A stretch of DNA of 64,000 nucleotides from Chitinophagaceae bacterium (GCA_019638595.1 JAHBTJ010000007.1:124001-188000), one strand, 5' to 3'. Shown: positions 7,046 to 16,499, counted from the first letter of the stretch. Notes: generated from the sequence alone by a model not told the origin. Numbers and translations: made by a program.

Positions 7046-10000
7046 ATGGAATATAATTTCAGGGAAATAGAAAAGCGCTGGCAACAGCAATGGAAAGAAA
7101 CAGGAGCTTATAAAGTAAGCAATAGCTCATCCAAACCTAAATACTATGTGCTGGACATGTTTCCTTACCCCAGCGGCGCGGGCCTGCATGTTGGGCACCC
7201 GTTAGGATATATAGCCAGCGATATTTTTGCCCGTTACAAACGGCTGAAAGGATTTAATGTGCTGCACCCGATGGGATACGATGCATTTGGCTTACCTGCG
7301 GAGCAATACGCCATTGACCATGGCATTCACCCTGCAGTATCAACAGAAAAAAATATCAATACTTTCAGAAAACAGCTAGATAATATTGGCTTTTGTTATG
7401 ATTGGGACCGGGAGATACGCACCAGCGACCCGGAATACTATAAATGGACGCAGTGGATATTCCTTCGGTTATTTAAAAGCTGGTTTAACCGTAAAACCAA
7501 AAAAGCGGAAAGCATTGATGAATTAATTAAAATTTTTGAAACAGAAGGGAATATCAATCATGAAATTCCCAACTCCAGGTTTCAAATCTCAAACCTGTCT
7601 GCGGCGGCAGATCTGAAATCCCCGGTTTTTTCTGCTGCAAACTGGGCATCGTTTGATGAATTTACACAGCAGTCTATACTAATGGAATACCGCCTGGCCT
7701 ATTGCGGCTACGGGGAGGTAAACTGGTGCGAAGCATTGGGAACCGTATTGGCGAATGATGAAGTAATTAATGGCGTAAGTGAACGTGGCGGACATCCTGT
7801 TGTAAAGAAAAAGCTGCGGCAGTGGTACCTGCGCATTACCGAATATGCCGACCGCCTGCAAAATGATCTCGACACACTGGAGTGGAGCGATGCCATGAAG
7901 GAAATGCAAACCAACTGGATCGGGAGGAGCAGCGGAGCGGAGATTGTATTTAAATTAGCCTCACCCCCGGCCCCTCTCCGTGAGGAGAAGGGGTTAGGGG
8001 ATGAGGCGACTCCCGGGGTGAGGGTATACACCACCCGCCCCGATACCATCTTCGGCGTTGACTTTATGGTATTGGCGCCGGAGCATGAGTTGGTAGAGCA
8101 GATCACTACGCCGGAGCAAAAAGCTACGGTAGATGAATATGTTGCCTGGGTAAAGAGCCGCAGCGAACGGGAACGCATGGCCGAGAAAAAAATATCGGGT
8201 TGCTTTACCGGGGCTTACGCTATCAATCCATTGAGCGGAAAAGAAATTCCCATCTGGATCAGTGAATATGTATTGGCAGGATATGGAACCGGCGCTATTA
8301 TGGCGGTTCCCAGCGGCGATGAGCGTGATCATAAATTCGCTCAGTATTTCGGCATACCCATCACCAATATTTTTGGAGATGTATATAAGGGTGATGAAGC
8401 CATTGCCGATAAAAATGTAACACTGTATAACAGTGGGTTTATAACCGGGCTTAAAGTGAAAGATGCTGCTGAAGAAGTAATTGAATGGCTGGAAGATAAT
8501 GGCAACGGTGAGCGGAAGATAAATTATAAAATGCGCGACGCGGCGTTCAGCCGGCAGCGTTACTGGGGTGAGCCTTTCCCTATCATTTGGAAAGATGGTA
8601 TTGCATACCCGTTAAAAGAAAGCGAACTGCCGTTAGAGTTGCCGCATGTTGATTCCTATAAGCCGGGACCGGAGGGAGAAGGGCCGCTGGCGAATATTTC
8701 ATCGTGGGTGGATATTCCTACCCTGGATGGCGACCCTACCGGGCTGCGGCGCGAAACCAATACCATGCCCGGTTACGCCGGCAGCAGCTGGTATTTTTTG
8801 CGGTACATGGATCCACATAATAAGGAAATTTTTTGCGACCGGGAAGTATCTGACTACTGGAACCAGGTGGATCTATATATCGGCGGCACCGAGCATGCAG
8901 TGGGACACCTGTTATACAGCCGTATGTGGACAAAAGCTTTATACGACCTGGGATATATCGGCTTTAACGAGCCGTTTAAAAAGCTGGTGAACCAGGGAAT
9001 GATTCAGGGAAGCAGCAGGTTTGTATATAGATTTACTAGTGTCAGCTTTGGAAACTCAATACAAGACGCTGGCAAAGGATTTATTAGTGATTCTAATGAG
9101 GAAGAGTCTTACCCAATTTTTATTTCTTATTCTATTTATCAAAAATATTTAGATAAAGAAATTTCTAAACGAGATTTACTCAACTTAATAAATGAGGCCG
9201 GCAATACTACATTTATTCCTGTTGATGAGAATGATTTTGAAATCGCTCTTTTGAAAATTCATGTTGATGTTAATATAGTAGATGGAATTGAGTTGGATAT
9301 AGAAGCATTTAAAAGATGGAGGAATTATGAATATTCTAATGCCAGATTTGTTTTAGAGAACGGGAAGTATATATGTGGAACTGAGATAGAAAAAATGTCT
9401 AAATCAAAATTCAATACCGTAAACCCCGATGACCTCGTAAACAAATACGGCGCCGATACTTTCCGCATGTATGAAATGTTTTTGGGGCCGGTAGAGCAAA
9501 GCAAACCCTGGGATACCAAGGGAATTGAAGGCGTGCACCGTTTCCTGAAAAAATTATGGCGTCTGTTTTACGATGAAGCGGGTCCTACCTGGACGCTGGC
9601 AGCGCCTACCTCCCTGGAGAGAGCGGAAGATGAACCTACCGCAGAAGAGCTGAAAGTATTGCACCGCACCATTAAAAAAATTGAAGAAGATACTGAGCGT
9701 TTTTCTTTCAATACGGCTGTGAGCGCCTTTATGATAGCGGTGAATGAGCTGACGGAGCTGAAATGTAATAAAAAATCCATACTGGAAAAGCTATTGGTGC
9801 TGCTGGCGCCTTACGCCCCGCATATTTCTGAAGAACTATGGCGCCAGTTAGGCAATACCGGCAGCGTGCTGGATGCAGCGTATCCTGTATTTGAAGAGAA
9901 GTATGTAACGGAATCTTCCAAATCATATCCTATAGCCGTTAATGGTAAAACACGTACCGAAATCACTATCGCCCTGGATGCTACCCAGCAGCAGGTGGAA

Positions 10001-10102
10001 GAAATTGTAATGGCAGACGCTGTTGTACAAAAATGGCTGGGAGGCAAAGCGCCGAAGAAGATCATCTATGTAAAAAACAGGATGATCAATGTGGTGATAT
10101 AA
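7046..10102 (+). CDS. leuS: Leucyl-tRNA synthetase with extra internal segments
   Basis: A class I synthetase of 1018 residues that charges tRNA-Leu. The ATP-binding HVGH motif is at 48-51 and KMSKS at 783-787; the editing domain carries 'TTRPDTIFGVDF' at about 328-339; the anticodon-binding and C-terminal domains are complete. By my recollection, related proteins are about 920-940 residues, so this one is long. Three segments account for the excess: repeat-like sequence at residues about 176-194, a GC-rich palindromic repeat in frame at about 305-325, and an AT-rich stretch (about 655-790) covering the leucine-specific region and KMSKS loop. The reading frame is open throughout, so the gene is probably functional. 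Convergent with the FAD oxidoreductase (5-bp gap). Confidence 0.95.
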   Translation: MEYNFREIEKRWQQQWKETGAYKVSNSSSKPKYYVLDMFPYPSGAGLHVGHPLGYIASDIFARYKRLKGFNVLHPMGYDAFGLPAEQYAIDHGIHPAVSTEKNINTFRKQLDNIGFCYDWDREIRTSDPEYYKWTQWIFLRLFKSWFNRKTKKAESIDELIKIFETEGNINHEIPNSRFQISNLSAAADLKSPVFSAANWASFDEFTQQSILMEYRLAYCGYGEVNWCEALGTVLANDEVINGVSERGGHPVVKKKLRQWYLRITEYADRLQNDLDTLEWSDAMKEMQTNWIGRSSGAEIVFKLASPPAPLREEKGLGDEATPGVRVYTTRPDTIFGVDFMVLAPEHELVEQITTPEQKATVDEYVAWVKSRSERERMAEKKISGCFTGAYAINPLSGKEIPIWISEYVLAGYGTGAIMAVPSGDERDHKFAQYFGIPITNIFGDVYKGDEAIADKNVTLYNSGFITGLKVKDAAEEVIEWLEDNGNGERKINYKMRDAAFSRQRYWGEPFPIIWKDGIAYPLKESELPLELPHVDSYKPGPEGEGPLANISSWVDIPTLDGDPTGLRRETNTMPGYAGSSWYFLRYMDPHNKEIFCDREVSDYWNQVDLYIGGTEHAVGHLLYSRMWTKALYDLGYIGFNEPFKKLVNQGMIQGSSRFVYRFTSVSFGNSIQDAGKGFISDSNEEESYPIFISYSIYQKYLDKEISKRDLLNLINEAGNTTFIPVDENDFEIALLKIHVDVNIVDGIELDIEAFKRWRNYEYSNARFVLENGKYICGTEIEKMSKSKFNTVNPDDLVNKYGADTFRMYEMFLGPVEQSKPWDTKGIEGVHRFLKKLWRLFYDEAGPTWTLAAPTSLERAEDEPTAEELKVLHRTIKKIEEDTERFSFNTAVSAFMIAVNELTELKCNKKSILEKLLVLLAPYAPHISEELWRQLGNTGSVLDAAYPVFEEKYVTESSKSYPIAVNGKTRTEITIALDATQQQVEEIVMADAVVQKWLGGKAPKKIIYVKNRMINVVI
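7568..7627 (+). repeat. In-frame dispersed repeat within leuS
   Basis: The sequence contains CAGGTTT-N8-AAACCTG and the 'tttcaaatctcaaac' phrase also found in intergenic repeats of this window (for example 22162-22186). It encodes NSRFQISNLSAAADLKSPV (residues 176-194), which reads like translated repeat and not like LeuRS core. Confidence 0.55.
7958..8022 (+). repeat. In-frame GC-rich palindromic repeat within leuS
   Basis: A stretch starting CCTCACCCCCGGCCCCTCTC is followed by an arm of the type GGAGAAGGGG...GGGGATGAG, forming a long imperfect inverted repeat. It encodes 'SPPAPLREEKGLGDEATPG' just before the conserved VYTTRPDT editing-domain motif. The class is a known dispersed intergenic repeat type in bacteria; a related copy is at 4737-4791. 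Confidence 0.65.
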
Positions 10103-10107
10103 GGTAT

Positions 10108-11169
10108 TTATTTCAGCCATTTGCCCAGCGGCTTCACCGGTAGTACCGGCTTTGCTTTTTGGGTAGATAATAATTCGTTGCACAACTGTTTTGCCAGCAA
10201 AGGTCCTGCAGAGAAGCCTTTTGTGCCCAATCCGTTCAATATAGCCACAGAAGGCATTGCGGGATGAACACCCACAACGAACTCCTGCCCGGCTGTAGTG
10301 GGTCGTTCCGCTACTATATGATCTTCAACGGTGAAAGGGAGCTTCAGCCAGTTGTGTAACAGCGTTTCTGTATTGATTCTCCATTGACGGTCGGGCAAAA
10401 GATCATCAAACTGCCATTGATAATTACTGCCACACCAAAACAGATGATCGGCCGCAGGCACCAGCCTGGTGGAATGATGATAAATATATTGCGGGGATAA
10501 GCCGGGTATAGAAAGCAGCAATGCTTCCCCCCGGTTTTTATTGAAAGGCAGTGAACGGAAAAAAGAATTTTGTGACGCTGCGGCGCCTTCGCAAAAAATT
10601 ATTTTTTCAGCAGATAGTTCTTTGTATACAACAGTGCCGGCGGAAACAGAGCAATCTTTTACCTGGAAGCGGTCTTTTAAAAACAATTGTTTCTCCTGCA
10701 GGAATTGCTTCCACTGTTCAATCAGCTTTAACGCCTGTATTTTCCATACAGGTTTAATAATACCCAACGCGTCAAATTGTTTAAAGTTCTTTTCTGCAGA
10801 AAGTATATCGTGGGCGTTTGCTTCAGCTAACCACCTGTTGCCTTCATTTTTCTTTTGAAGAAATAATGGATGCGCTTCGTGTGACTGGAATGACAATATG
10901 CTCATTTCATCCATCAAAGCAATGTTTAGCAAAACCTCTAAACTTCGGTAGGTTTCGAGTGCCGTGGGAATAATGGCCTCCGCCAACGCAACCGGTTCCC
11001 ATTTATGAATGTTAACAGGATTGATAACCGCTCCCGCCACCAGGCTGGCTTTGGATGACTCACTGCTGTCATCTATTACAATAAAATCTTTGCCCGCTTT
11101 CCACAGCTCATAGCTGATCAACGTACCTGCTATACCAAGTCCTACTACCAGGAATTGTGTTTGCTGCAT
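10108..11169 (-). CDS. FAD-dependent oxidoreductase (DAO fold)
   Basis: A 353-residue flavoprotein. The N-terminal 'VVGLGIAGTLISYELWKAG' (GxGxxG at 10-15) binds the FAD ADP moiety, an acidic 'FIVIDD' ends the second beta-strand, and a C-terminal 'AILNGLGTKGFSAGPLLAKQL' is the second FAD contact of DAO-fold amine or amino-acid oxidases. The substrate is not evident; relatives are annotated simply as FAD-binding oxidoreductases. Its start lies 3 bp downstream of the helicase stop codon, so the two are almost certainly cotranscribed, but no functional link is apparent. Confidence 0.8.
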   Translation of the reverse strand: MQQTQFLVVGLGIAGTLISYELWKAGKDFIVIDDSSESSKASLVAGAVINPVNIHKWEPVALAEAIIPTALETYRSLEVLLNIALMDEMSILSFQSHEAHPLFLQKKNEGNRWLAEANAHDILSAEKNFKQFDALGIIKPVWKIQALKLIEQWKQFLQEKQLFLKDRFQVKDCSVSAGTVVYKELSAEKIIFCEGAAASQNSFFRSLPFNKNRGEALLLSIPGLSPQYIYHHSTRLVPAADHLFWCGSNYQWQFDDLLPDRQWRINTETLLHNWLKLPFTVEDHIVAERPTTAGQEFVVGVHPAMPSVAILNGLGTKGFSAGPLLAKQLCNELLSTQKAKPVLPVKPLGKWLK

Positions 11170-11172
11170 ACA

Positions 11173-13656
11173 TTAATTAATAATGCGGAGCCTGGCGTAA
11201 TTGAGCATGATCTTTTTTTCGCCATTCAGCTCAAATTTCACCAACGCTATAGGGTTCTGCGCGCTCCCTTCTACTTTTATTACCTCTCCAAATCCAAATT
11301 TCTGGTGCTCTACTTTTTGACCTGCCTGTAAATTACTGGTATCGCTGGCAGTAAAGTCGGCCGACGGTATATGCTCTGTAACCTTGTTCTGCGTTTTGGG
11401 AGCAAGGTATGCAGGAGCGGGTTCTTTTTTTCGTGTGGGCGGCGGGCCATATTGCTTTTCAGCCTGCCGGGCGGCGCGTGAACCACCAAAACTGCCACCA
11501 TTCATACGCTCAAATGCCGACCCCAATCCAGATCCGCTGCTGTTGCGGAACCCGCCGCCGGCATAACTCCTGTCTAAAAAGGTTTCCGGTATCTCGCTGA
11601 TAAAACGGCTGGGCTCATTTTGTATAAGGCTGCCAAAGCGGTATCGCGAATTGGCATACGAGATCCATAACTTTTGCTTGGCGCGGGTAACCACCACATA
11701 AAATAAACGACGCTCTTCCTCCAGCTCTTCCCTGGTGTTAATGCTCAATGCATTGGGGAATAGGTTTTCTTCCAATCCGGCCGCAAACACACAGCCGAAC
11801 TCTAATCCCTTAGCCGCGTGTATGGTCATTAGTTTAACGGTATCCGCGTTGGGATCTTTTTCTTCGGCATCCGTTAATAAAGTGATCTGCTGCAGGTAAG
11901 CTCCCAGACTTTTATCTTCTTTTTCCGGAGCGTTCTCATTGTTTTGCGGAGTAACTCCGTGAGTTTCCTGCAGGCTTTCTTCAGATGCGCCAAATAATCC
12001 GAACCCGATATCGTCCATCTCATCCTGCAGGTCACGCTCATCCTCTTCATCTACAAATGAAGCCGGTGGGTTGCTGCTATCAACCCATTCTTTAATAGAG
12101 TTCAACAATTCCTGCACGTTTTCATAGCGCGCCACCCCTTCTGTGCTTTTATCGTTGAACAGCTCCCTTACAAAATTGGTTTGCTTGCCCACATGCACCG
12201 CCACTTCATAGGCATTCCTGTTTTTAAGCATGCTGGCAAAGCTCCTGATCATGGTCACAAACTCCTGTATAGACTCCAGCGTTCCGCCTTTGTATCCAAA
12301 TTCAGGAGCCCGCTCCAGCACCTGCCAGAAGGAAATATTATTTTCGTTGGCTGCGAGAATGGCTCTGTCTATAGAAGTTTTTCCAATTCCCCTTGCCGGG
12401 TAATTAATGATCCTTTTTAAAGCTTCTTCGTCATTAGGATTTACCAGCACACGCAAATAAGCGATATAGTCTTTGATCTCCTTGCGCTGGTAGAAGCTGA
12501 TGCCCCCGTAAATAGTATAGGCAATACCCATACGGCGCAATGCCTCTTCAAATGCACGGCTTTGTGCGTTGGTACGGTAGAGTATCGCAAAGTCTTTGTT
12601 CAGGTAATGGTTCCGCAGCTTTTGCTCCTGGATGGTATCCGCTACAAATTTACCCTCGTCATTATCCGTCATGGTACGCACCAGCTTTATTTTTTCGCCC
12701 CGTACATTTTCGGTAAATAATGTTTTTTCTATTTGTCCTTTATTGTTGCTGATAATTTCGTTGGCAACGTCCAGTATATTTTGCGTGCTGCGGTAATTCT
12801 GTTCCAGCTTAACCACTTTTACATCGTCGTAATCTTTTTGGAACTGTAATATATTTTGTATGGTAGCGCCGCGGAAGCTGTAAATGCTCTGCGCGTCATC
12901 ACCCACCACACACACATTTTCGTGCATGGCGCCCAGCAGTTTAATGATCTCATACTGGGCCGGGTTGGTATCCTGGTACTCATCAATTAAAATATATTTG
13001 AACTTACGCTGGTATTTGCTCAATGCTTCCGGGAAATGTTTGAGCAACTCATACATTTTGATCAGCAGATCGTCAAAATCCATAGCGCCGTTTTTAAAAC
13101 AGCGTTTGGTATACGCATCAAAAATTTTAGCAATGGCAGGACGGTTGCTGCGCATGTCTTCCTGCTGGATGGCGTAGTCATTGGCATATTCTTCCGCATT
13201 CACCAAAGCGTTTTTAGCGCTGGAAATACGGTTGTATACAGTGTTGGGCTTATAGTGCTTGTCGTCCAGGTTCATTTCATTGATCACGGTTTTGATCACG
13301 CTTTTTGCATCATCCGTGTCATAGATCGTAAAGTTGTTAGGGTAACCTAACCTGTATGCTTCGCCCCTGAGTATACGGGCGAACACGCTGTGAAAAGTAC
13401 CTATATATAAATTCCGCGCATCGCTGTTGCCAAGGATATGCTCTATCCGCTCCTTCATTTCCTTTGCCGCTTTGTTGGTAAACGTAAGCGCCAGTATATT
13501 AAATGCGTCTACTCCCTTTGCCATCAGGTGCGCAATACGGGTGGTGAGCACTTTGGTTTTACCGCTGCCGGCGCCGGCAATGATCATCAACGGCCCATCC
13601 ATATGTAATACGGCTTCCTTCTGCCTTTCGTTCAAACCTTTTAAGTAATCCTGCAT
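11173..13656 (-). CDS. UvrD/PcrA-type ATP-dependent DNA helicase
   Basis: An 827-residue superfamily 1A helicase acting in nucleotide excision and mismatch repair and in replication-conflict processing. Visible motifs: Q-motif/start 'LNERQKEAV', Walker A AGAGSGKT (27-34), 'GTFHSVFARIL' (Ia), 'IDEYQDTNPAQY' (II), 'VVGDDAQSIYSFRGA' (III), 'LEQNYRST' (IV), 'MTIHAAKGLEF' (V) and 'EERRLFYVVVTRA' (VI). The C-terminus has a disordered Gly/Ser/Arg-rich linker and then a Tudor-like domain ('GQKVEHQKFGFGEV') as in PcrA. Length is usual. It is the first gene of a pair with the FAD oxidoreductase. Confidence 0.95.
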   Translation of the reverse strand: MQDYLKGLNERQKEAVLHMDGPLMIIAGAGSGKTKVLTTRIAHLMAKGVDAFNILALTFTNKAAKEMKERIEHILGNSDARNLYIGTFHSVFARILRGEAYRLGYPNNFTIYDTDDAKSVIKTVINEMNLDDKHYKPNTVYNRISSAKNALVNAEEYANDYAIQQEDMRSNRPAIAKIFDAYTKRCFKNGAMDFDDLLIKMYELLKHFPEALSKYQRKFKYILIDEYQDTNPAQYEIIKLLGAMHENVCVVGDDAQSIYSFRGATIQNILQFQKDYDDVKVVKLEQNYRSTQNILDVANEIISNNKGQIEKTLFTENVRGEKIKLVRTMTDNDEGKFVADTIQEQKLRNHYLNKDFAILYRTNAQSRAFEEALRRMGIAYTIYGGISFYQRKEIKDYIAYLRVLVNPNDEEALKRIINYPARGIGKTSIDRAILAANENNISFWQVLERAPEFGYKGGTLESIQEFVTMIRSFASMLKNRNAYEVAVHVGKQTNFVRELFNDKSTEGVARYENVQELLNSIKEWVDSSNPPASFVDEEDERDLQDEMDDIGFGLFGASEESLQETHGVTPQNNENAPEKEDKSLGAYLQQITLLTDAEEKDPNADTVKLMTIHAAKGLEFGCVFAAGLEENLFPNALSINTREELEEERRLFYVVVTRAKQKLWISYANSRYRFGSLIQNEPSRFISEIPETFLDRSYAGGGFRNSSGSGLGSAFERMNGGSFGGSRAARQAEKQYGPPPTRKKEPAPAYLAPKTQNKVTEHIPSADFTASDTSNLQAGQKVEHQKFGFGEVIKVEGSAQNPIALVKFELNGEKKIMLNYARLRIIN

Positions 13657-13838
13657 GGGTGCAAGTTAATAAAAGGAAATTTTACAAAATGGGGTGGGGG
13701 AAAACTTAGTACAAAAGCATATTGTTGAGCAATCGCTTTCCCATTTGTTTGGTTACTTTAATTTGTAAAATGTAAATTATTCTTGTTCTTTCTTCTCTAT
13801 TCTGCTACTAATTGTGCTTATCAGATGCCAGCTTGTAT

Positions 13839-14471
13839 CTACCTCCCAAACAGCCAGCCTGCTTTTATGCCCCAATAACGGTTGGTGAGCCGCCCGTCTT
13901 CGGTACGGTTAATGAATAAATTGCTCAGCCCGAAATTGTATAGCGCGGTTACAAAAAAGTTCCGGTTGATGTGAAACCCGGCCAGAACATTGGCTCCTAT
14001 CTCAAATTTTTTGAAATGATCTTCATTTTCGTTGTTGCCGAATTTTATATTTACCGGCGGAACTGCAGCGCCAGGGTAATAATCTTTTAGCTTTCCCGAA
14101 ATACCCATTGATAATGTTGGCCCTGCACCTATAAAAAGCGAATTCCGGGTTTCTCCCATACTGTAAATACCATTTGCCGATAGTTCTGCATAATTTAACT
14201 GAAGTGAAATAGTCTCCATTATATCTCTTCCGCCTTTTTGAATAAAATGCAGCCCCGGTTGAATACTGAAACTCTCATTGAAAACTATGTCCGCCACTAC
14301 CCCTGCTGTAAAAGACAGTTTTAAATCTGTTTTATCTTTGTAATCATCTATTTTGGAGCGCAGGCTGACAAACATAGGACCAGCTGTTATGCCCCATCTT
14401 GTTTCCTGAGCGTTTACTGTTATACTGCTTAGCAGCATAGCCATGCCGGCTAACCAACCTGTCTTTATCAT
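13839..14471 (-). CDS. PorT-type outer-membrane beta-barrel protein
   Basis: A 210-residue protein with a signal peptide (cleavage near VNAQ, residue 22) and the pattern of an eight-stranded outer-membrane barrel: 'WGITAGPMFVSL', 'FSIQPGLHFIQKGG', 'LFIGAGPTLSMGISG', 'NFFVTALYNFGLSNLF', ending with an aromatic strand 'GIKAGWLFGR'. The 'QPGLHFIQKGG' phrase is typical of the PorT (beta-barrel_2) family of Bacteroidota. The specific function is unknown. A decayed tandem copy lies directly upstream. Confidence 0.82.
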   Translation of the reverse strand: MIKTGWLAGMAMLLSSITVNAQETRWGITAGPMFVSLRSKIDDYKDKTDLKLSFTAGVVADIVFNESFSIQPGLHFIQKGGRDIMETISLQLNYAELSANGIYSMGETRNSLFIGAGPTLSMGISGKLKDYYPGAAVPPVNIKFGNNENEDHFKKFEIGANVLAGFHINRNFFVTALYNFGLSNLFINRTEDGRLTNRYWGIKAGWLFGR

Positions 14472-14511
14472 AACTGCTGTTTAACTTAAACAAGAAAAAT
14501 AAGATGCGCTG

Positions 14512-14946
14512 TCAGTTTCCAAATAACCACCCTATTTTAACAGGACAATACCTGTTGCTTAATTTACCATCCGCGTTTCCTCCGATAAATAAATTGCTCA
14601 TTGTTGCCAAATTTTACTTTGGTACTTTCGGTTCCAAAGTCATCTGACTTATATTTTAGCTTACCGGAAATGCCCACACCAAAAGAAGTCCCTGCTCCAA
14701 TAAAAAAGAGCTGCTGGTTTCACCAAAGTTATAAATAAAATTCACTGGTACTTCTCCATAGTTTAATGACAGGGCCAGGCTTTCCCCTCCTTCTTCTTCC
14801 TTTACACCTTTTTGCACAAAGTGCAAACCCGGCTGAATACTGATGTTGTCGTTAATGGCCATATCTACTACTATTCCTGCCCGGCCGGGCATATCTACAT
14901 CAAAAAAAGACAAGGTTATGAGAAAACTCGGGCTGAAATGAGCGGA
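14512..14946 (-). pseudogene. Decayed tandem copy of the PorT-type barrel gene
   Basis: Fragments collinear with the intact neighbour: 'ISIQPGLHFVQKG', 'LNYGEVPVNFIYNFGE', then after a frame change 'FFIGAGTSFGVGISGKLK', 'VKFGNNE', then 'SNLFIGGNADGKLSNRY' and a C-terminal 'IGWLFGN' before TGA at 14512-14514. The break lies at a run of six T (minus strand, about 14706-14711), where one more T would keep the frame. About 40 codons are missing between 'FGNNE' and 'SNLF', after which the tail returns to the first frame. The signal peptide is absent; the fragment starts directly after the peptidase stop codon. Confidence 0.82.
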
Positions 14947-16371
14947 TCAGTTCAACAGCAAATTCCTTAAAAGATTTTCATATACCTTAATGCCTGCCTG
15001 CAACTGGTTTAAAGTGATATGCTCATTGCTGTTATGAAAGGAAAGCAATTGGGCCTGCGTTAACTGCACAGGGGTTAATCCGTATACAGGCACTCCCATT
15101 CTGCGTAAAAAATTGTTATCGCTATGCGCCGGAGATAAAACCGGTAATACCGCGCTGTTGTCGTAAACTTCTTCTATCGCACTTTGTAATTGTTTATAAA
15201 AATTACCTCTTTCCGATGCCGGCGCCGACGGTGTTTCTTTCAATACCGTAATACGAATATCCTCTACATCAAGCATGTCCCGGATATCCTCGATAAATTT
15301 TCCGGGATCGGTGCCCGGCAAAAGCCTGCAGTCCAGCAGTACTTCTATTTCAGGGGCTATCTGGTTAGTGGAAAGCTGCGCGTTATTGATATTGGTTACT
15401 GTTATCGTATTGGTTAAAATGGAAAGAATAATCGGATCTTCCCGCAACGCTTTTTTCATGAGTCCTTTAAACAGGCGGGGGTGCTTCAGCACCAGTTTAC
15501 GGATGCCTTTTTCATACCGTCCTACGGTTTTAAAGAATGCAACTGTAGTTTCATCAAATATTATTTCCTGCTCCCTTTCCAGCAACCTGTTCAGTGCCTG
15601 GGTCATCACCTTATTGGCATACAGCGGAGGGGGAACCGACCCATGCCCTGATGTTTGGATGCTTAAGCTTAGTTTTAACCACAACGCTTTCTTTTCAGAA
15701 ACCGATATGCAATAAAAGGGTTGTTCGGGGTAGGTACCGGAGATCTGTGATAAGCCGGTGCCTCCTTCTCCAAATACAACAGCGGGATTTAATTTTTTAA
15801 ACGAATGCTCGATCACATCCTTTATTCCCTGGTTGTCCATTTCTTCGCCGGATACACAAAGCAGGGTAACATTATACGGAAGCGTTTCTTCTCCCGCCCA
15901 TTGTTTTGCCTTTTCTATTGCCATTAACTGCATGATGGCAACCCCTTTCAGGTCTATTGCGCCTCTTCCCCAAACACTGTTATCCGCAATGGTTCCCGAA
16001 AATGGTTCATGCAACCAACTGCCGGCATTGCCTTCGGGCACCACATCAATATGATTCAGGAAAATGATATTCGGCTTATTGTGCGACAAAGGATACAGGG
16101 ATGCTGCAAAGTTATAGCTGTTTTCGGGTGATTGAAGCTCTTCTACTATCAGGCCTTTGTTGCGGCATATATCCGCAAGAAACCCGCCGGCTTCTTTTTC
16201 AAATCCGCTCAACGACTTTTTTTGTATATACTGGCTCAGCAGGATAGCCTCTTCAGGCGCCATTTGATAAGAAGAGCTTTGTGATAGTCCGGGAATAACG
16301 CCCGCGCATATTAGCACGAACAGCATTTGCAATCGAACAACACGGGGATGGTATTTTTTAGCAATGAACAC
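14947..16371 (-). CDS. M20 family zinc metallopeptidase, exported
   Basis: A 474-residue M20 peptidase (PM20D1/CPS1-like branch) expected to cleave peptides or N-acyl amino acids. Metal and catalytic residues are in place: H107 and D109 in 'NHIDVVPEG', D140 in 'WGRGAIDLKG', E176/E177 in 'SGEEMD', 'VFGEGG' (metal Glu region), and a C-terminal 'SPAHSDNNFLRRMGVPVYG' with the last His/Asp. The open frame starts with GTG at 16371; an ATG at 16326 (MLFVLICAG) begins right at the hydrophobic signal segment, and either may be used. The cell location is periplasm or surface by inference. The pseudogene directly abuts its stop codon. Confidence 0.85.
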   Translation of the reverse strand: MFIAKKYHPRVVRLQMLFVLICAGVIPGLSQSSSYQMAPEEAILLSQYIQKKSLSGFEKEAGGFLADICRNKGLIVEELQSPENSYNFAASLYPLSHNKPNIIFLNHIDVVPEGNAGSWLHEPFSGTIADNSVWGRGAIDLKGVAIMQLMAIEKAKQWAGEETLPYNVTLLCVSGEEMDNQGIKDVIEHSFKKLNPAVVFGEGGTGLSQISGTYPEQPFYCISVSEKKALWLKLSLSIQTSGHGSVPPPLYANKVMTQALNRLLEREQEIIFDETTVAFFKTVGRYEKGIRKLVLKHPRLFKGLMKKALREDPIILSILTNTITVTNINNAQLSTNQIAPEIEVLLDCRLLPGTDPGKFIEDIRDMLDVEDIRITVLKETPSAPASERGNFYKQLQSAIEEVYDNSAVLPVLSPAHSDNNFLRRMGVPVYGLTPVQLTQAQLLSFHNSNEHITLNQLQAGIKVYENLLRNLLLN

Positions 16372-16463
16372 GCTTCTGTACAGGTTTTGGCTGACTGACT
16401 CTGCCCTTCAAACATACTCAATATTCATGGCTTTTTCCTATAAAGTTTATGATTACAGTGCAC

Positions 16464-16499
16464 ACAAAAAAATTGTGCGTGGAAGTACCACGCACAATT
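16464..16499 (-). terminator. Strong Rho-independent terminator of the small gene
   Basis: A perfect 12-bp stem AATTGTGCGTGG / CCACGCACAATT with a 5-nt loop (16471-16499) is followed on the minus strand by seven T. It ends the transcript of the 88-residue protein gene. Confidence 0.85.
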
